Origin: Aplysia californica
Taxonomy: Eukaryota > Mollusca > Gastropoda > Aplysiida > Aplysiidae
Length of the DNA stretch: 29,375 nucleotides
Assembly (NCBI RefSeq): GCF_000002075.1
Contig: NW_004797710.1
Coordinates: 1 to 29,375 of the forward strand
Direction of reading: 5' to 3'
Every line of letters starts with the position of its first letter. Position 1 is the first letter of the stretch. The notes under the pieces were generated by a model. It was given only the letters and a program-made list of their open reading frames with translations. It was not told the DNA's origin and searched no databases. This document shows positions 1 through 9,793 of this stretch, piece by piece. Made by a program: the position numbers and the translations under genes.

Positions 1-1476
1 AGTACCCAGTCTGGAATTTCCACTTAAAAGATATCAGTAAACCTTGTCTTCGCGATCATATCAGCATGCAAATCTCTGAGGTGGTTGGTATATATTTCTT
101 ATTCCTCGTCAGAAACCCGCCCTTCTTTCAGTGTCTCTGTCAAGCTAGAAAACTTAGCAAATTCTCTTCTGCCAATGTTTCGGTAAAACATTTCCAATTT
201 CGACAAGAATGATGAAAGCATGGATTTTGCCTTGATCAGGTAGGTGTCATCCCCCTGCAGCTGCAAGTTGAACTGGTTGAACTTTGTGAAAAGATCTGTG
301 AGGAACGAAATGTTGTTCTTGTGTTCTTTCAGTTTATTGCAGAGATCACTGTCTGTTTCTTGAAAAAAGCTCCAGCACAGAGTCAAACAGGCAGAACAAT
401 AATCGTGTTTAACAGTTTCCTTTTGAGAGTCACCGGACTTCAAAGAATTGAAGGTTCTCGTCATTTTCAGTGCACAGCTGTTGGAATAATCTCGAGTTCA
501 AAGCGTGGACGTTGATCTTGTTCACACACTTGATGACAATGGCCAGTGTGTCATGCAGACTTTCATTCAGTTTTTTTGCCCCCCACCAAATTCTGTACTG
601 AATGACACAGCGAACAGTTAGTACTCCAGGGACTGATTTCTTCAAGAAGCTCATAAATCCACGGTACCGACCAGTCATCGACGGTGCTCCATTTGTTGCA
701 CTGGCAACTATATTGGCCAGAGGAATCTGTTTCTCCTTGAAAAATTCTTGAACCACTTTGAAAATGGACTCGACTTTGGTATCTGTTTCCAACATTTTCG
801 CAAATACCAATTCTTGCATTATTTACCTCACCCTCTATGAACCGATATCCATTTGAAGGCTGAACTCACGTCCTTAAAGCATTTTGCATTGATTCCTTAA
901 CATTTGCTGGCATCCCATCCATTCGTCTTTGAACGGTATTCTCACTTAGTGGCAAGAACTTTCAACACAGGCTCCGGGGCACGGTGCAGGACTGTGCTGA
1001 CCACCTGTCTTATCACAGGTAATATGAGGTCCTCACCGAGAGGACGTGGTTTGCCTGCCTTTGCAATTAGCAAAGATAAATTATAAGTTGCTCGTTCATC
1101 AGCTTGATCGACGTCGGCTGCAAACATCGATTTAATTGATTTTTATTTCTTTAGATTGATCTTTAGATTTTTTAAGTATGCCAGATCTTTGTCAGATTTG
1201 CCGGGATGAATCATCTTTATATTGGCTTTGAGTGCTAGGAAAGAAAGTTATTAGTAATAAGAAGTATTGTAAACTATGCCTCAGTTATCAATTTTTTAAA
1301 ATTATTTTTTTTATGTGGCTTCTTTCCCTTCACCATTTTTTATGTTGCATTTCATGAAAATTTCACACCGCCTCCTGAACACCTACCAATCGCTCAATTT
1401 CGTCACAGCGCCCCCCAAACTATCGCCACCGCCCCCCCCCCCTTGGGGGCGGTAGCGCCCACTTTGAAAACCACTG
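1..1476 (-). mobile_element. hAT transposon remnant (ZBED5/FAM200/SCAND3-like transposase), 3' part off the left edge
   Basis: The minus strand, read from 1476 leftward, starts with CAGTGGTTTTCAAAGTGG followed by a C-rich run, which is a typical hAT terminal inverted repeat. The neighbouring bases 1477-1484 (CAGTAATC) are the candidate 8-bp target-site duplication. Coding pieces follow in order: about 1140-1230 (HPGKSDKDLAYLKNLK, end of the BED-finger region), 942-1127 (SLLIAKAGKPRPLGEDLILP), about 830-940 (QRRMDG-like and FSLQMD, the first catalytic Asp region), 430-819 (QELVFAKMLETDTK, ASATNGAPSMTGRYRGF) and 99-464. A final piece at 1-98 reads LHADMI...FTDIF and VEIPDWV, so the C terminus lies outside the window. 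The frame is broken several times, about 20 residues after FSLQMD are missing, and the usual TDGAPSMTG Asp is Asn. It is a dead DNA transposon. A domesticated host gene is unlikely because of the breaks. Confidence 0.85.
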
Positions 1477-1835
1477 CAGTAATCCGTTTATTCACATTAA
1501 AGTGGTGCTCAAAGGGCCCTTGATTTTCGCCGGCGATCAGTATTTCAATTGAGCGGTTGCACTTATCAGTGTCCTGCCTCGACAGTATTCGACATAGCCT
1601 GCTGTTGAGAGTAAAAATACAGAGATCAACAATTTAAAAACCAAAACACGTATTCTTTTTCACAACAATTAAGTGGTCATGTGTAGAGCAAACTCGGTTA
1701 TTTCATTGGAATAGCAAACCACAAATTAAGGAAAATGGTTTTCTACGCGGTTTGGGCATGCCATAAAAGGGGAACACATCAAAAGAAAATGTTGAGTGTT
1801 TGGTCTTACTGAAGACAATAGCTCAAATTTAAAAA
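1477..1835. other. No recognisable gene
   Basis: AT-rich spacer between the hAT end and the first 71-bp direct repeat. No open frame longer than about 60 codons with a recognisable motif and no clear repeat were seen. Confidence 0.5.
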
Positions 1836-2288
1836 TATTTTTCATCAAACACAGGACTTGTAAAACGCTGCGGGCATTTTAATATTGCCTGTACAGTCGA
1901 ACCTGCTCTAAAGGCCACGTGCATAAGACAATGACCTGTAAAAACGGCTACTTCCTATTTTCTCCTCGTGTTTAATTTACTTTATAAGGACACTGTGTTT
2001 AAGACGGTCACTTGTATAAGACGACCACTTTTATTCTCGACAATGTGTGGTGTGGTCTTAGCCACTAAGCCAATTTCGACTGAACTGACACTGACGCGGG
2101 GCCTCAATCGCTGTTAAAGGGACATGACTGAATTAAAGAAGTTTGGTTTCTCTTTTAATTCAATACTTGCGTCCCTTGAGTACTCTTTAATTAACTGTGG
2201 ACAATAGCAGATTTTTGTATTTTTCATCAAACACAGGACTTGTAAAACGCAACGGGCATTTTAATACTGCCTGTACAGTCGAACCTGC
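1836..2288 (+). repeat. 71-bp direct duplication enclosing a dispersed 'CAGTCGAACCTGCTCTA' repeat (family D copy 1)
   Basis: Bases 1836-1906 and 2218-2288 match at 68 of 71 positions. Both run from TATTTTTCATCAAACACAGG to CAGTCGAACCTGC. The first copy runs on into a repeat of roughly 190 bp (about 1892-2085) made of phrases such as AAGGCCACGTGCATAAGAC and ACTTGTATAAGACGACCACT. The same repeat recurs at 16405-16572, 18230-18385 (reverse) and 19939-20090. The second copy stops just after the start of the repeat, so this looks like a local duplication whose right junction fell inside family D. Confidence 0.7.
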
Positions 2289-2391
2289 ACTTTGGTGCTT
2301 TCGTCGTGTATTTGTTTTTTGTTGCGGGGTTATGTGTGCGTATGTGTAGACGTTTGCATGTTTGTGTGGGTGTATGCCATAATATACTATA

Positions 2392-2393
<2 letters not shown>

Positions 2394-2449
<56 letters not shown>
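2394..2449 (+). repeat. (GT)n microsatellite
   Basis: About 28 uninterrupted GT units. The His-Thr open frame on the other strand is an artefact of this repeat. Confidence 0.97.
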
Positions 2450-2451
<2 letters not shown>

Positions 2452-2559
2452 CATGTGATAGGAAAATTAAGGTAAGCGAATCTGTGTTTTTGTCAGTTTG
2501 CATGCAGACTGGTGTATTAAAAAAAGAAAAAAGGTATGAACAAGGACATAATCTTAAAT

Positions 2560-2921
2560 GATCTCGTACTCAAAAAAAGAGAAAAAAAAAGAGGAAAATG
2601 ATAAAAAAAACAACAACATAATGGAGTTGTTGAGAGGCGTAAAGCAGGGTTGTGGATAAAAGACAACAGTAAGAAGGAGCAAAGGAGTAGCAGTAGAAAG
2701 GCGGTAGATAAGAAAGAGCCAGGAGCCCAGAGGAGGAACCAAAGAGGTTGGGGGCAGAAAATAGAGACGAAAGCAGACGACAGAACATTGCAAGAGAGCA
2801 GGAAAGGAGGTGAAAGGAGACATTTTGAGGAGATAAATTTCGGTCCCTATCCGGATTCGAACCCGAGACCTACTGAATGAGAAGCAAACACAATAACCCC
2901 TCGACCTCGAGAGCCCCCACT
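2560..2921 (-). mobile_element. tRNA-derived SINE, family A, degraded minus-strand copy
   Basis: Read on the minus strand from 2921, it begins GGGGGCTCTCGAGG and has a B box GGTTCGAATCC at about 2850-2865, then the family body (GTCTCCTTTCACCTCC, CAATGTTCTGTCGTCTGC, CTTTCTACTGCTACTCC). The body matches the complete copies at 4813-5338 and 15649-16175. The usual 3' tail is not visible; the copy ends in A/C-rich sequence near 2560-2640, so it is truncated or rearranged there. Confidence 0.8.
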
Positions 2922-3379
2922 CTACGGATCATAGTTTTGGTAATTAAAATCATGGTCATTATTTTGAAACATGTCACCTCATCAAGATCTGAGTGATCTA
3001 CATTAACATTTTCCGTGTCATCTTTGCTTTTCTCAATATCAAGTCTTCTCACAATGTAATTGATGGTCTGAATTTCTGAATGCACAGGAGCAGTAATTCG
3101 AGCAGGCAAAAAAAGAAAAAAAAAGGCAGCAAGAGACTTTCTTTTTCCGACCCCGATTCAGTTTCATACTCAGCGTGTAGGCCTATTAGTCTATCGAATT
3201 GTTTGACAACTAATTCAGATTCTTCCTTCTGTTTTACGTTTGTTCGTCTTAAATGTCCCCTATTTGCGCATAGGTAAAAGTAAACTATTCACGAAAGGTC
3301 AAAATCAACCCATTACTTTTAAGTCAAGATTCAGACAAAGATACGACCAAGACATGTATAAGGCCGAGACGCCGTATTA
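2922..3379. other. No recognisable gene
   Basis: Spacer between the family A SINE and the left TIR of the Tc1-like element. It has an A-rich run near 3105-3125 and no supported coding or RNA signal. Confidence 0.5.
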
Positions 3380-3953
3380 CAGACTTCAACAAAAGTTAAG
3401 GACCACTTGCAAACACTCTGAGTAATCTTCTTGGGTCGACCTGCATGTGAGTGCTCTTGGATGGATCGAGTGGCTTGATGACGCTACCTCAGGCGGACAA
3501 TGACAGAGTGTGACACTGCAAGCCTTCTGGCAACTTCTCGAGCTCCAACTCCATCTTGCAGCCATGCCATAGCTCTGGCACCATCAAAGTGTCCCAGCTT
3601 TTGTCTTGGTGGCATGTTGATGCGATACTGGATTTTGAACTAACGGCGGCTTATATTGCCACCAAAGTGAGCACAGTTCGAGACCGTACGTCCGTTTATG
3701 ACATGCACTAGAAATTTAACGTGGTGTCGCACACAACTCGATAAAAAACAGCAAATGTGGCTAAAATTCCCCAAGGATTTCGGTGCAGCTTGTGGTGGTT
3801 TTGCCACTTTAGGAAGTTTTGCAGTACGCATTGGTAACCTTTAGCAGTTTCAGTGCAAACAATTTTGAAACATTCCTTGCCGTCTTTTTTTCGGATAAAA
3901 AAAAAAAATCAAGGCTGTCTGTCAAGGTGGTCTTTAACTTTTGTTGAAGTCTG
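3380..3953 (-). mobile_element. Internally deleted Tc1/mariner-like element with both terminal inverted repeats
   Basis: Bases 3380-3409 (CAGACTTCAACAAAAGTTAA, then GGACCAC) recur in inverted orientation at 3924-3953, with one or two differences. The element is flanked on each side by TA (3378-3379 and 3954-3955), the Tc1/mariner target duplication. At about 574 bp it is too short for a full transposase. It keeps only the N-terminal transposase piece at 3425-3615 on the minus strand, so it is non-autonomous. Confidence 0.8.
3425..3615 (-). pseudogene. N-terminal helix-turn-helix of a Tc1-like transposase
   Basis: The ATG at 3615-3613 opens MPPRQKLGHFDGARAMAWLQ, followed by GAREVARRLAVSHSVIVRLR, one in-frame TAG, then a second stretch ending HAGRPKKI. 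The pattern (LQDG, RRLAVSHSV, GRP) is that of the paired-type DNA-binding domain of Tc1-like transposases, which binds the TIR. The catalytic DDE domain is absent from the element. The HTH resembles the one in the relic at 8370-9741, so the two may belong to related families. Confidence 0.8.
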
Positions 3954-3955
3954 TA

Positions 3956-4355
3956 GTTGAGGGTCAACTCCCTAAACACGGAGAAGGAATCACGCATCCG
4001 CCGTGTTAGTTTTTTCATCAGGGCCAATTAGACAAATAGCTTAGAGAAAACTACCTTTCATATCGGGAATTGGTTGGAAAAATCGTGTTATTTCTGGCTC
4101 ATTTGAGAGGCTTCCCGTGACCCCAGTATTTTGTTCGATAGGTTTGATGTCAATAAGACTCATGATGGCACCAATATCTCCTTAAATTTTTTTTTCTCCA
4201 AAAAACCCGCCCATCTTCGAATTCTAACCCCTAAATCGCCGTCATGAGTCATTTTTAAAAAGGCCCCTCTGTCACCAGGAGGCAGGAGGCGATTCTACTC
4301 GATGCACCAACCCCAAACAAAAACTAAATTAACTCGTCTGTGTGTCTTCTTTGCG

Positions 4356-4361
<6 letters not shown>
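3956..4361. other. No recognisable gene
   Basis: Unassigned spacer between the Tc1-like element and the GA microsatellite. No motif-bearing frame was seen. Confidence 0.5.

Positions 4362-4429
<68 letters not shown>
4362..4429 (+). repeat. (GA)n microsatellite
   Basis: About 33 GA units. A second GA-rich run at 5461-5492 lies on the other side of the nested SINE pair. The outer SINE may therefore have landed in one GA tract and split it. Confidence 0.95.
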
Positions 4430-4431
<2 letters not shown>

Positions 4432-4440
4432 CGTGTGTGT

Positions 4441-5462
4441 GTGGCTCTCATGACCAAGAGGTTAAGGTGTTTGCCTCTTATTCTAAGGTCCAGTCTAAAG
4501 TTGTCTCCTTTCACCTTCTTTCCTTCTCTCTTGCAATATTATGTCGTCTGCTTTCGTCTCCAATTACTCCCCCCCACCCCCTCACCTCCTTTGCCCCCTC
4601 CACTGGGCTCCTGACTCTTTCTGCAGCCTTTTGACTGCTACCCCTTGGCTCCTTCTTCCTGCTGTCTTTCAGCAACACCCCTGATCTTCTGGTTGGAAAG
4701 ATGTACACGTAGTCTTTTCGGACAGGGGCGAAAAATCTCGGAGATCCCGTGAGCAAGTAGCGCACGTTAGAGATCCCTTGGTGGTTTAAAATCAGTAAGA
4801 GTAGACTTCGACGGGGGCTCTCGTGGCCTAGAGGTTAAGGTGTTGGCCTCTCATTCAAAGGTCCCGGGTTCGAATCCGGGTAGCGACCGAAACATTTTCT
4901 TCTCTAAAATTGTCTCCTTTCACCTCCTTTCCAGCTCTCTAGCAATGTTCTGTTGTCTGCTTTCAATTCCACTTTCTGCCCCCACCCCCTCACCTCCTTT
5001 GCCCCCTCCTCTGGGCTCCTAACTCTTTCTGCAGCCTTTCTACTGCTACTCCTTGGCTCCTCCTTACTGCTGTCTTTCTGCCACACCCCTGATCTTCTGG
5101 TAGGAAAGATCTACACCTAGCCTTCTCGGACAAGGGCGAAAAATCTCGGAGGTCGCGTGTGCAAGCTGCGCACGTTAACGATCCCTTGGAGGTCTAAAAT
5201 CGATAAGAGTAGGCTTCGGCCGCCACCCGGGTAAAATTCAAAATTTCCTACCAACTGAAAATATTAGGTGTGTCCCGCGCGCTCATATGACCTATGCAGT
5301 TGCGAGCGCCGTAAAACACTTTACAAAAACAAAACAAAAGACTTCGACGCCATCCGGGCAAAATTCAAAATTTCCAACTAACTGAAAATGTTTGGTGTGT
5401 TCCGCGCGCTCATATGCATTTGCGAGCGCCAAAAAACAAACTCAAAAAAAAAAAAAAAAAAA
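4441..5462 (+). mobile_element. Family A SINE (outer copy), split by a second SINE
   Basis: The 5' part (4441-4802) has the A-box side of the tRNA head (GGCTCTCATGACCAAGAGG) but lacks the B-box block, so its pol III promoter is damaged. The body follows the family to TAAGAGTAGACTTCGAC. The 3' part resumes at 5339-5462 with GCCATCCGGGCAAAATTC, the tail TTGCGAGCGCC and a poly-A run. A younger copy occupies 4813-5338. The outer copy must be older than the inner one. Confidence 0.8.
4813..5338 (+). mobile_element. tRNA-derived SINE, family A, full-length copy nested in another SINE
   Basis: It begins GGGGGCTCTCGTGGCC. The A box is TGGCCTAGAGG and the B box is GGTTCGAATCC, the two internal pol III promoter elements. 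The head can be drawn as a tRNA with CTC in the anticodon position (Glu-like, weak). A pyrimidine-rich body of about 350 bp follows, then a tail with GTTGCGAGCGCCGTAAAA and an A/C-rich end. The target-site duplication AGACTTCGAC lies at 4803-4812 and 5339-5348. Length is 526 bp, almost the same as the 527-bp copy at 15649-16175. Confidence 0.9.
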
Positions 5463-5492
5463 AGGAGAGAGAGGGAGAGAGAGAAAGAGAAA

Positions 5493-5998
5493 AAAATAGA
5501 ATGAAGTGGAAAGGTATTAGAGGAGCTTTCACAGAAAAAGAAGTGAATAGATAACTATGGCCCTGAATGACGTGTAAGTATCGGCTCGACAGTAGACAGC
5601 AGTCGACACGATTATTTTATCTAGGTCGTTAAGCCACAGTTGCCCACGGTTAGAAAAATCCTGCTCACTCAGTTCTCAATATTTCGATTTGAAATTTTGC
5701 AAAATAAAGTGAAATGACCTGGACGTTACGAAAACTATTTTTCTAAAATCGTAGTTTGTTTACCCCAAAAGATAGCTTATTTGGGCTTTGTATTTATCTC
5801 GAGCCCCAGTGGAAACAAAAAATCATGTATTTACAGCACGCTGACATGCTGGTCATTTTTTACCACTTTTTCGACACAGACAAGTCCGGTGTTATTGACG
5901 AACTGAAAACAGCTCACTCACAAATCTCTTGAAAACACACTGTCATAATAATCTAAAGGCGTGTACTCTGTTGAAACATACAAGAGGGGCCTGGGTGA
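5493..5998. other. No recognisable gene
   Basis: Spacer between the SINE pair and the DDE_3 transposase piece. Its last part may be decayed transposase sequence, but I could not read a motif in it. Confidence 0.4.
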
Positions 5999-6426
5999 GA
6001 CGACATAAAAGAATGGCTTTGTACCAACAGCATCGAGTTCCAAGAGCACGCTTTAAAACCAGAACTTTTGCAAATAGTCAAAAGTCTAAATCGACCCAAG
6101 ATCTATACTATTGATAAAGTCATAGCTTTTCATGGACACACGAGCCTGAGACTTCCACCGTACCATTCCCATTTAAACCCTATTGAGTTGGTTTGGCCAA
6201 GGATTAAACACGATGTCGCTGACAAAAATATGACTTTCAAAATAGCAGACATCATAAGACATTGACGACGAATGCTATATTTGACGTAGACAGACACTAC
6301 TGGAAGAAATGTGTTGAACACGTCATGGCAGAACAGAACAATTATTGGAAAACTGACGGGCATGGATTTATTCAAAAAAAGATGGTTATCAATCCCTTTG
6401 GGTCCGATTCTGAGGACGATCAATGA
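5999..6426 (+). pseudogene. C-terminal fragment of a DDE_3-type (IS630/Tc1/mariner superfamily) transposase
   Basis: One frame from 5999 to 6265 reads DDIKEWLCTNSIEFQEHALK, then PELLQIVKSLNRPKIYTIDK and LRLPPYHSHLNPIELVW, which holds the last catalytic Glu of the DDE triad. A stop or frame change near 6265 is followed by a second frame (about 6270-6426) with HYWKKCVEHVMAEQNNYW and the acidic end GSDSEDDQ, then TGA. This layout (PYHxxxNPIE followed by an acidic C-terminal tail) is common in arthropod and mollusc transposases of the DDE_3 family. The N-terminal two thirds and the TIRs are not visible, so it is a relic. Confidence 0.75.
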
Positions 6427-7011
6427 CTCCTTTCCTTTTCATGTGATGTTTTAATCTTTTTAAAACTTAAAAGTGTTAGCTGTCCATTGTAACCAAAATA
6501 TTATTTTTATGCCCTTGGAAAGTTATTTACGTTTTGTTTGTCTCGTCAGCCTGGACTCGTTCACCTTGGTCCTGGTGACTTTCTTGTCATTCATACATTT
6601 CCTACGAGTTCCGCCCCTGCTTTGTAAAAGTTGGTGTGTTGCAACGAAAACCAGACATTTTCTCCGTGTCATCGTATGTTACTTCTATTGTAAAACTTCT
6701 ATTATAAATCTGACATAGTTTCGGCGAACATCAAAGGAACCCTGTCGGAACCTAACTTGTAAAGGTTTCTCAACCACAAAATTTAGAATCTGCAACGTCC
6801 AGTAAAATCTAACATTATATGGAAAATTTCAAAGCAATCAAACAGAGGACTTCGCGCTGATTCGCTCTTAGGTGTGAGCAGCAGAGGCTGAACGACCTAT
6901 AGTTCGTCTTTCTTTGAGAAACAAGCCAATCAACACAAATCATATTAATGGAGGATCCTTTTCAGAAGTAAAATAAATGTAAAAAAAAAAAAAGAAAGTA
7001 GAAAAAAATAA
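6427..7011. other. No recognisable gene
   Basis: AT-rich spacer upstream of the tRNA's pol III terminator. No motif-bearing frame was seen. Confidence 0.5.
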
Positions 7012-7095
7012 TGTCAGAAGTGGGATTCGAACCCACGCCCACAGAAGTGGACTGCGACCTGAACGCAGCGCCTTAGACCGCTCGGCCATCCTGAC
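7012..7095 (-). tRNA. tRNA-Leu (anticodon CAG)
   Basis: On the minus strand the 84-nt gene begins GTCAGGATGGCCGAGCGG and ends CCCACTTCTGACA. The acceptor stem GTCAGGA pairs with TTCTGAC with one G-U. The A box region TGGCCGAGCGG and the B box GGTTCGAATCC are intact. The anticodon loop is TTCAGGT (CAG), and the long variable arm closes as CCAC/GTGG, as expected for class II tRNA-Leu. There is no intron and CCA is not encoded. A T7 run directly downstream (complement of 7002-7008) is a pol III terminator. It looks like a working gene, unlike the tRNA-like heads of the SINEs. Confidence 0.96.
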
Positions 7096-7564
7096 TACTG
7101 AGAGCTCTAGATCAGTCATACAATATATAGCTAATAACCAAGCTTGTTTCCGGGTTTCTCCAGGCTTTAGTTTTTGATTGGTTTGTAGTTCTCCTTTCTA
7201 GAGATATGATTGGCTATAATGTTAGAATCTATAAATAGATTGGGATTTCCGGTTCCCTTCCCTGAATGATCTAATTTGAGAGTTGTCAACAAACTTGGAA
7301 GGAAACACCGAACAGTCTTCACGTTTCACATTAGACCACTTACAAACCATGCAGATACCTTTCGAGGACCGGCCACACTTTGAAGTGCTAATTTTGTCTT
7401 ATTTGAGAGACTGTAGATAATTACATAATTAAGGGTCTAGATTCTAGGTCTGGAGTTAGACTCTATATTTTGCCGAAGAGAAAAGTTTGTTTTTTCACCA
7501 TCACTACTGAAGTCTGAAGTGATCAGTTGATCAGTAGGAGGAGGCTATCCTTGTCTCTGTTCCT
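7096..7564. other. No recognisable gene
   Basis: Upstream flank of the tRNA gene. AT-rich, with scattered TCTAGA words that become the array to the right. Confidence 0.5.
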
Positions 7565-7990
7565 GTGCCAACAATAGATCTGCTCAACAAGTAGATCTAG
7601 AATCTAGAGATCTAGAAAAATCTAGATATAGATTTTAGATGCCAGATCTAGAATCTAATATCTAGATCTAGAACAAGGTAATTTGGTATTTTTTTACTTT
7701 CCCTCTCGGCCTCTCGTCTGACACTCAGCTACCAGTTGTCTATTTTCTACTAATCTAGATTCTATAATCTAGATCTAGATATAGATTTCTAGATCTAAAT
7801 ATTGATGCGCTGAACTCGAATATCAACTTCATTTCCGTCGCAAATTAATAGTTTTTGATATATAGATCTAGATCTATATCTAGATCTAGATCTAGATCTA
7901 TAATTTACCATAATTTTTATTTATAGATCTACTTATTAATTTTAAAAACTAAAAATAGGCCTCTAGAAGATCTAAGTAGTAAATAATTTA
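7565..7990. repeat. Degenerate TAGATC/TCTAGA simple-sequence array
   Basis: The 6-mer TAGATC and variants (TCTAGA, ATCTAG, TATAGATC) recur dozens of times. The most regular part is 7860-7905, an almost perfect palindrome. Shorter patches lie at 13350-13370 and 28760-28830. Because each unit is self-complementary the tract can fold into hairpins. Confidence 0.85.
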
Positions 7991-8369
7991 GATTTTAGAT
8001 CGATAAAGATATATGCATTTTTCATGTGACATTTTATAAATTTATATAATACCTTTAGAAATGCGGCTATATTTGAGCAGTCAGTTTTACAACAATGTGT
8101 ATTGTAACCAAATTTGAAAATAAATTAATAATAGTATGCTTGATTTGAGAAAACGAGGCACGTGCTAAAACATGCAAGTTCTTGAAAAAATTGCTTGTTT
8201 TTAAATGATAAAAAAAATTATACTGCGTCTTGGAGGTGTAAAGAAAACTTTCATGTGGTAAATCAGTATGTTTAAATGAACACTACGCCGAAGTAATGAA
8301 TGACTATAAAAGCCCTTGCAATGAGTTGAAAATTTAATTGCCAAACAGTTCTACCGAATGAAAGTTGAT
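7991..8369. other. No recognisable gene
   Basis: AT-rich spacer. It may contain the lost left end of the Tc1-like relic, but no TIR could be matched. Confidence 0.4.
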
Positions 8370-9741
8370 TTCGCATGACAGAGCGAATGACGACTGGTTG
8401 GCTCTAAGATGGTGTTTCCTCGAGGTGGCTCCAGAGACTTGTTTTGCCATCTGTGGTCAGCGGACTACTAGAGTGCTACCAACAAACCACGATGATGAAG
8501 TGCTGACGAACGCTCTCGGTCTGGGAAGCCCGGGCAGGTCAATCACTGCGTGAGGGAAGACCGATTTATCCAACGCCAGGCTGTTGCAACCCGAACAACA
8601 ACAGGTAACTTCATCCAGCAGTCTCAGACAGGCTACTCACACAAAATATAGGTCTATCAGCATTTGAACTGTTACAAATCACCAGCACAAATATTGAGCT
8701 GCACTCTAGACATCCCGTCCGCAGATGACAGCTAATGTAAGACAATCGAGAAGCACGCCGAATGTGGAGTACACAACATTAGACGTGGACATGAGCAGAC
8801 TGGGGTCATGTCGTCTTCACTGACAAGTCGAGATTCCAGTTGGAGCTGCATGATGGCCGCAGTCGAGTATGGAGACGTTGTGGACAGCTCTTTCTAGATG
8901 CCTGCCTTGTGAAAACAGTCCATTATGCGGGAGGTTCCTTGATGGTGTAGGGTGCGATAAATCTTCACAATAGGACCCCTCTCTACCACATTTAGCCAAA
9001 TCTCAATGCCATTCCCATTGTGATGAGATTGAATAGCCGCTAGTGGTCTTGCAGCGGCAGTTGATTGTTGCTGGAGCAGTCTTTCAGGACGACAATGCCA
9101 GGCTACACTATGCTCGTGTTATCAACAATTTTATTTGCTCAAAATGGAATTAACAGACTGCCTTGGCCTGCAAATAGCCCTGATATAAATCCAACTGAAC
9201 ATTTATGGGAAGAGCGAAGGCGTCGTGTTCAGGGATATTACCCATCAGCAGGAAATCTTGACCAGCTCCTTGTTTGTTTTAGTAAGGTTTTTTGACTCTA
9301 GCAACTGCATAAAGTCATATGAGCACCAAGGGGTGGATGTCAGCAGAGAAGTCCAAATGGGGAATCAGGCTTACTCTGCCCACCTCTCTAGCCTCAACAG
9401 CTCAAAGTCTGCTTCAACTATCAATTCACCCCGGAAATAGCAGTTCACAAGAGAGTGACAAACATACAAAAGAAGCAGAGGAAAATGACGATAGTAAGGA
9501 TGAGGGAAAAAAAGCTGCAGTTCTCCCCTACGTTGTTCCGGCACAGTATGAGCATGACGTTGATAAATCAGCCCATTTACAATTCTACTGTACATAAGAA
9601 CACGTTAACATCCTCCTTTGGGAATGACCTAAAGACACTTCAGTCAGTAGTACTGCCCTGGTGGGGGGGGGGGGGGGGGGGGACCAGCTCCTTCACAATC
9701 AATAGCAAGAGTGGTATGTTATTCCACAAATGTTCTTGATA
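8370..9741 (+). pseudogene. Tc1-like (DD34E) transposase relic, split by a SINE
   Basis: In changing frames the sequence gives the N-terminal HTH (LPSVVSGLLECYQQ, then SLRE), the first catalytic block (FTDKSRFQLELHDG, where the family usually has FTDES), the second (VFQDDNARLHYARVINNF) and the third (NRLPWPANSPDINPTEHLWE, with Asp-Ile-Asn-Pro and the Glu). The reading is interrupted at 9271 by an inserted family B SINE and resumes at 9694 with the C-terminal words QEWYVIPQ. Several stops and frame shifts show it is long dead. No TIRs were found. It ends about 40 bp before the first coding exon of the kinase gene. Confidence 0.85.
9272..9681 (-). mobile_element. SINE-like repeat, family B, inserted in the Tc1-like relic
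   Basis: The 410-bp minus-strand repeat starts with a C-rich run (poly-G at 9663-9681 on the plus strand) and CAGGGCAGTACTACTGACTG. It ends with GTGCTCATATGACTTTATGC and an AAC-rich tail. The target-site duplication GACCAGCTCCTT lies at 9260-9271 and 9682-9693. Related copies are at 16784-17178 and 24649-25051. No clear A or B box was seen, so the head type is unknown. The 3' tail is shared with family A. Confidence 0.88.
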
Positions 9742-9793
9742 TATATAAATATATTATAATTTTTCAATTCCTTTGTATAGTTTCAGAAGCGAA

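Noticed and set aside
430-819. Functional domesticated ZBED/FAM200-like gene
   Set aside because: Frames are broken at several places, part of the catalytic region is missing and a normal hAT terminal repeat is present.
4813-4890. A tRNA gene at the head of the SINE
   Set aside because: It has A and B boxes but a poor cloverleaf, and it continues into the SINE body with no terminator. The same holds for 15649 and for the reverse copy at 2840-2921.
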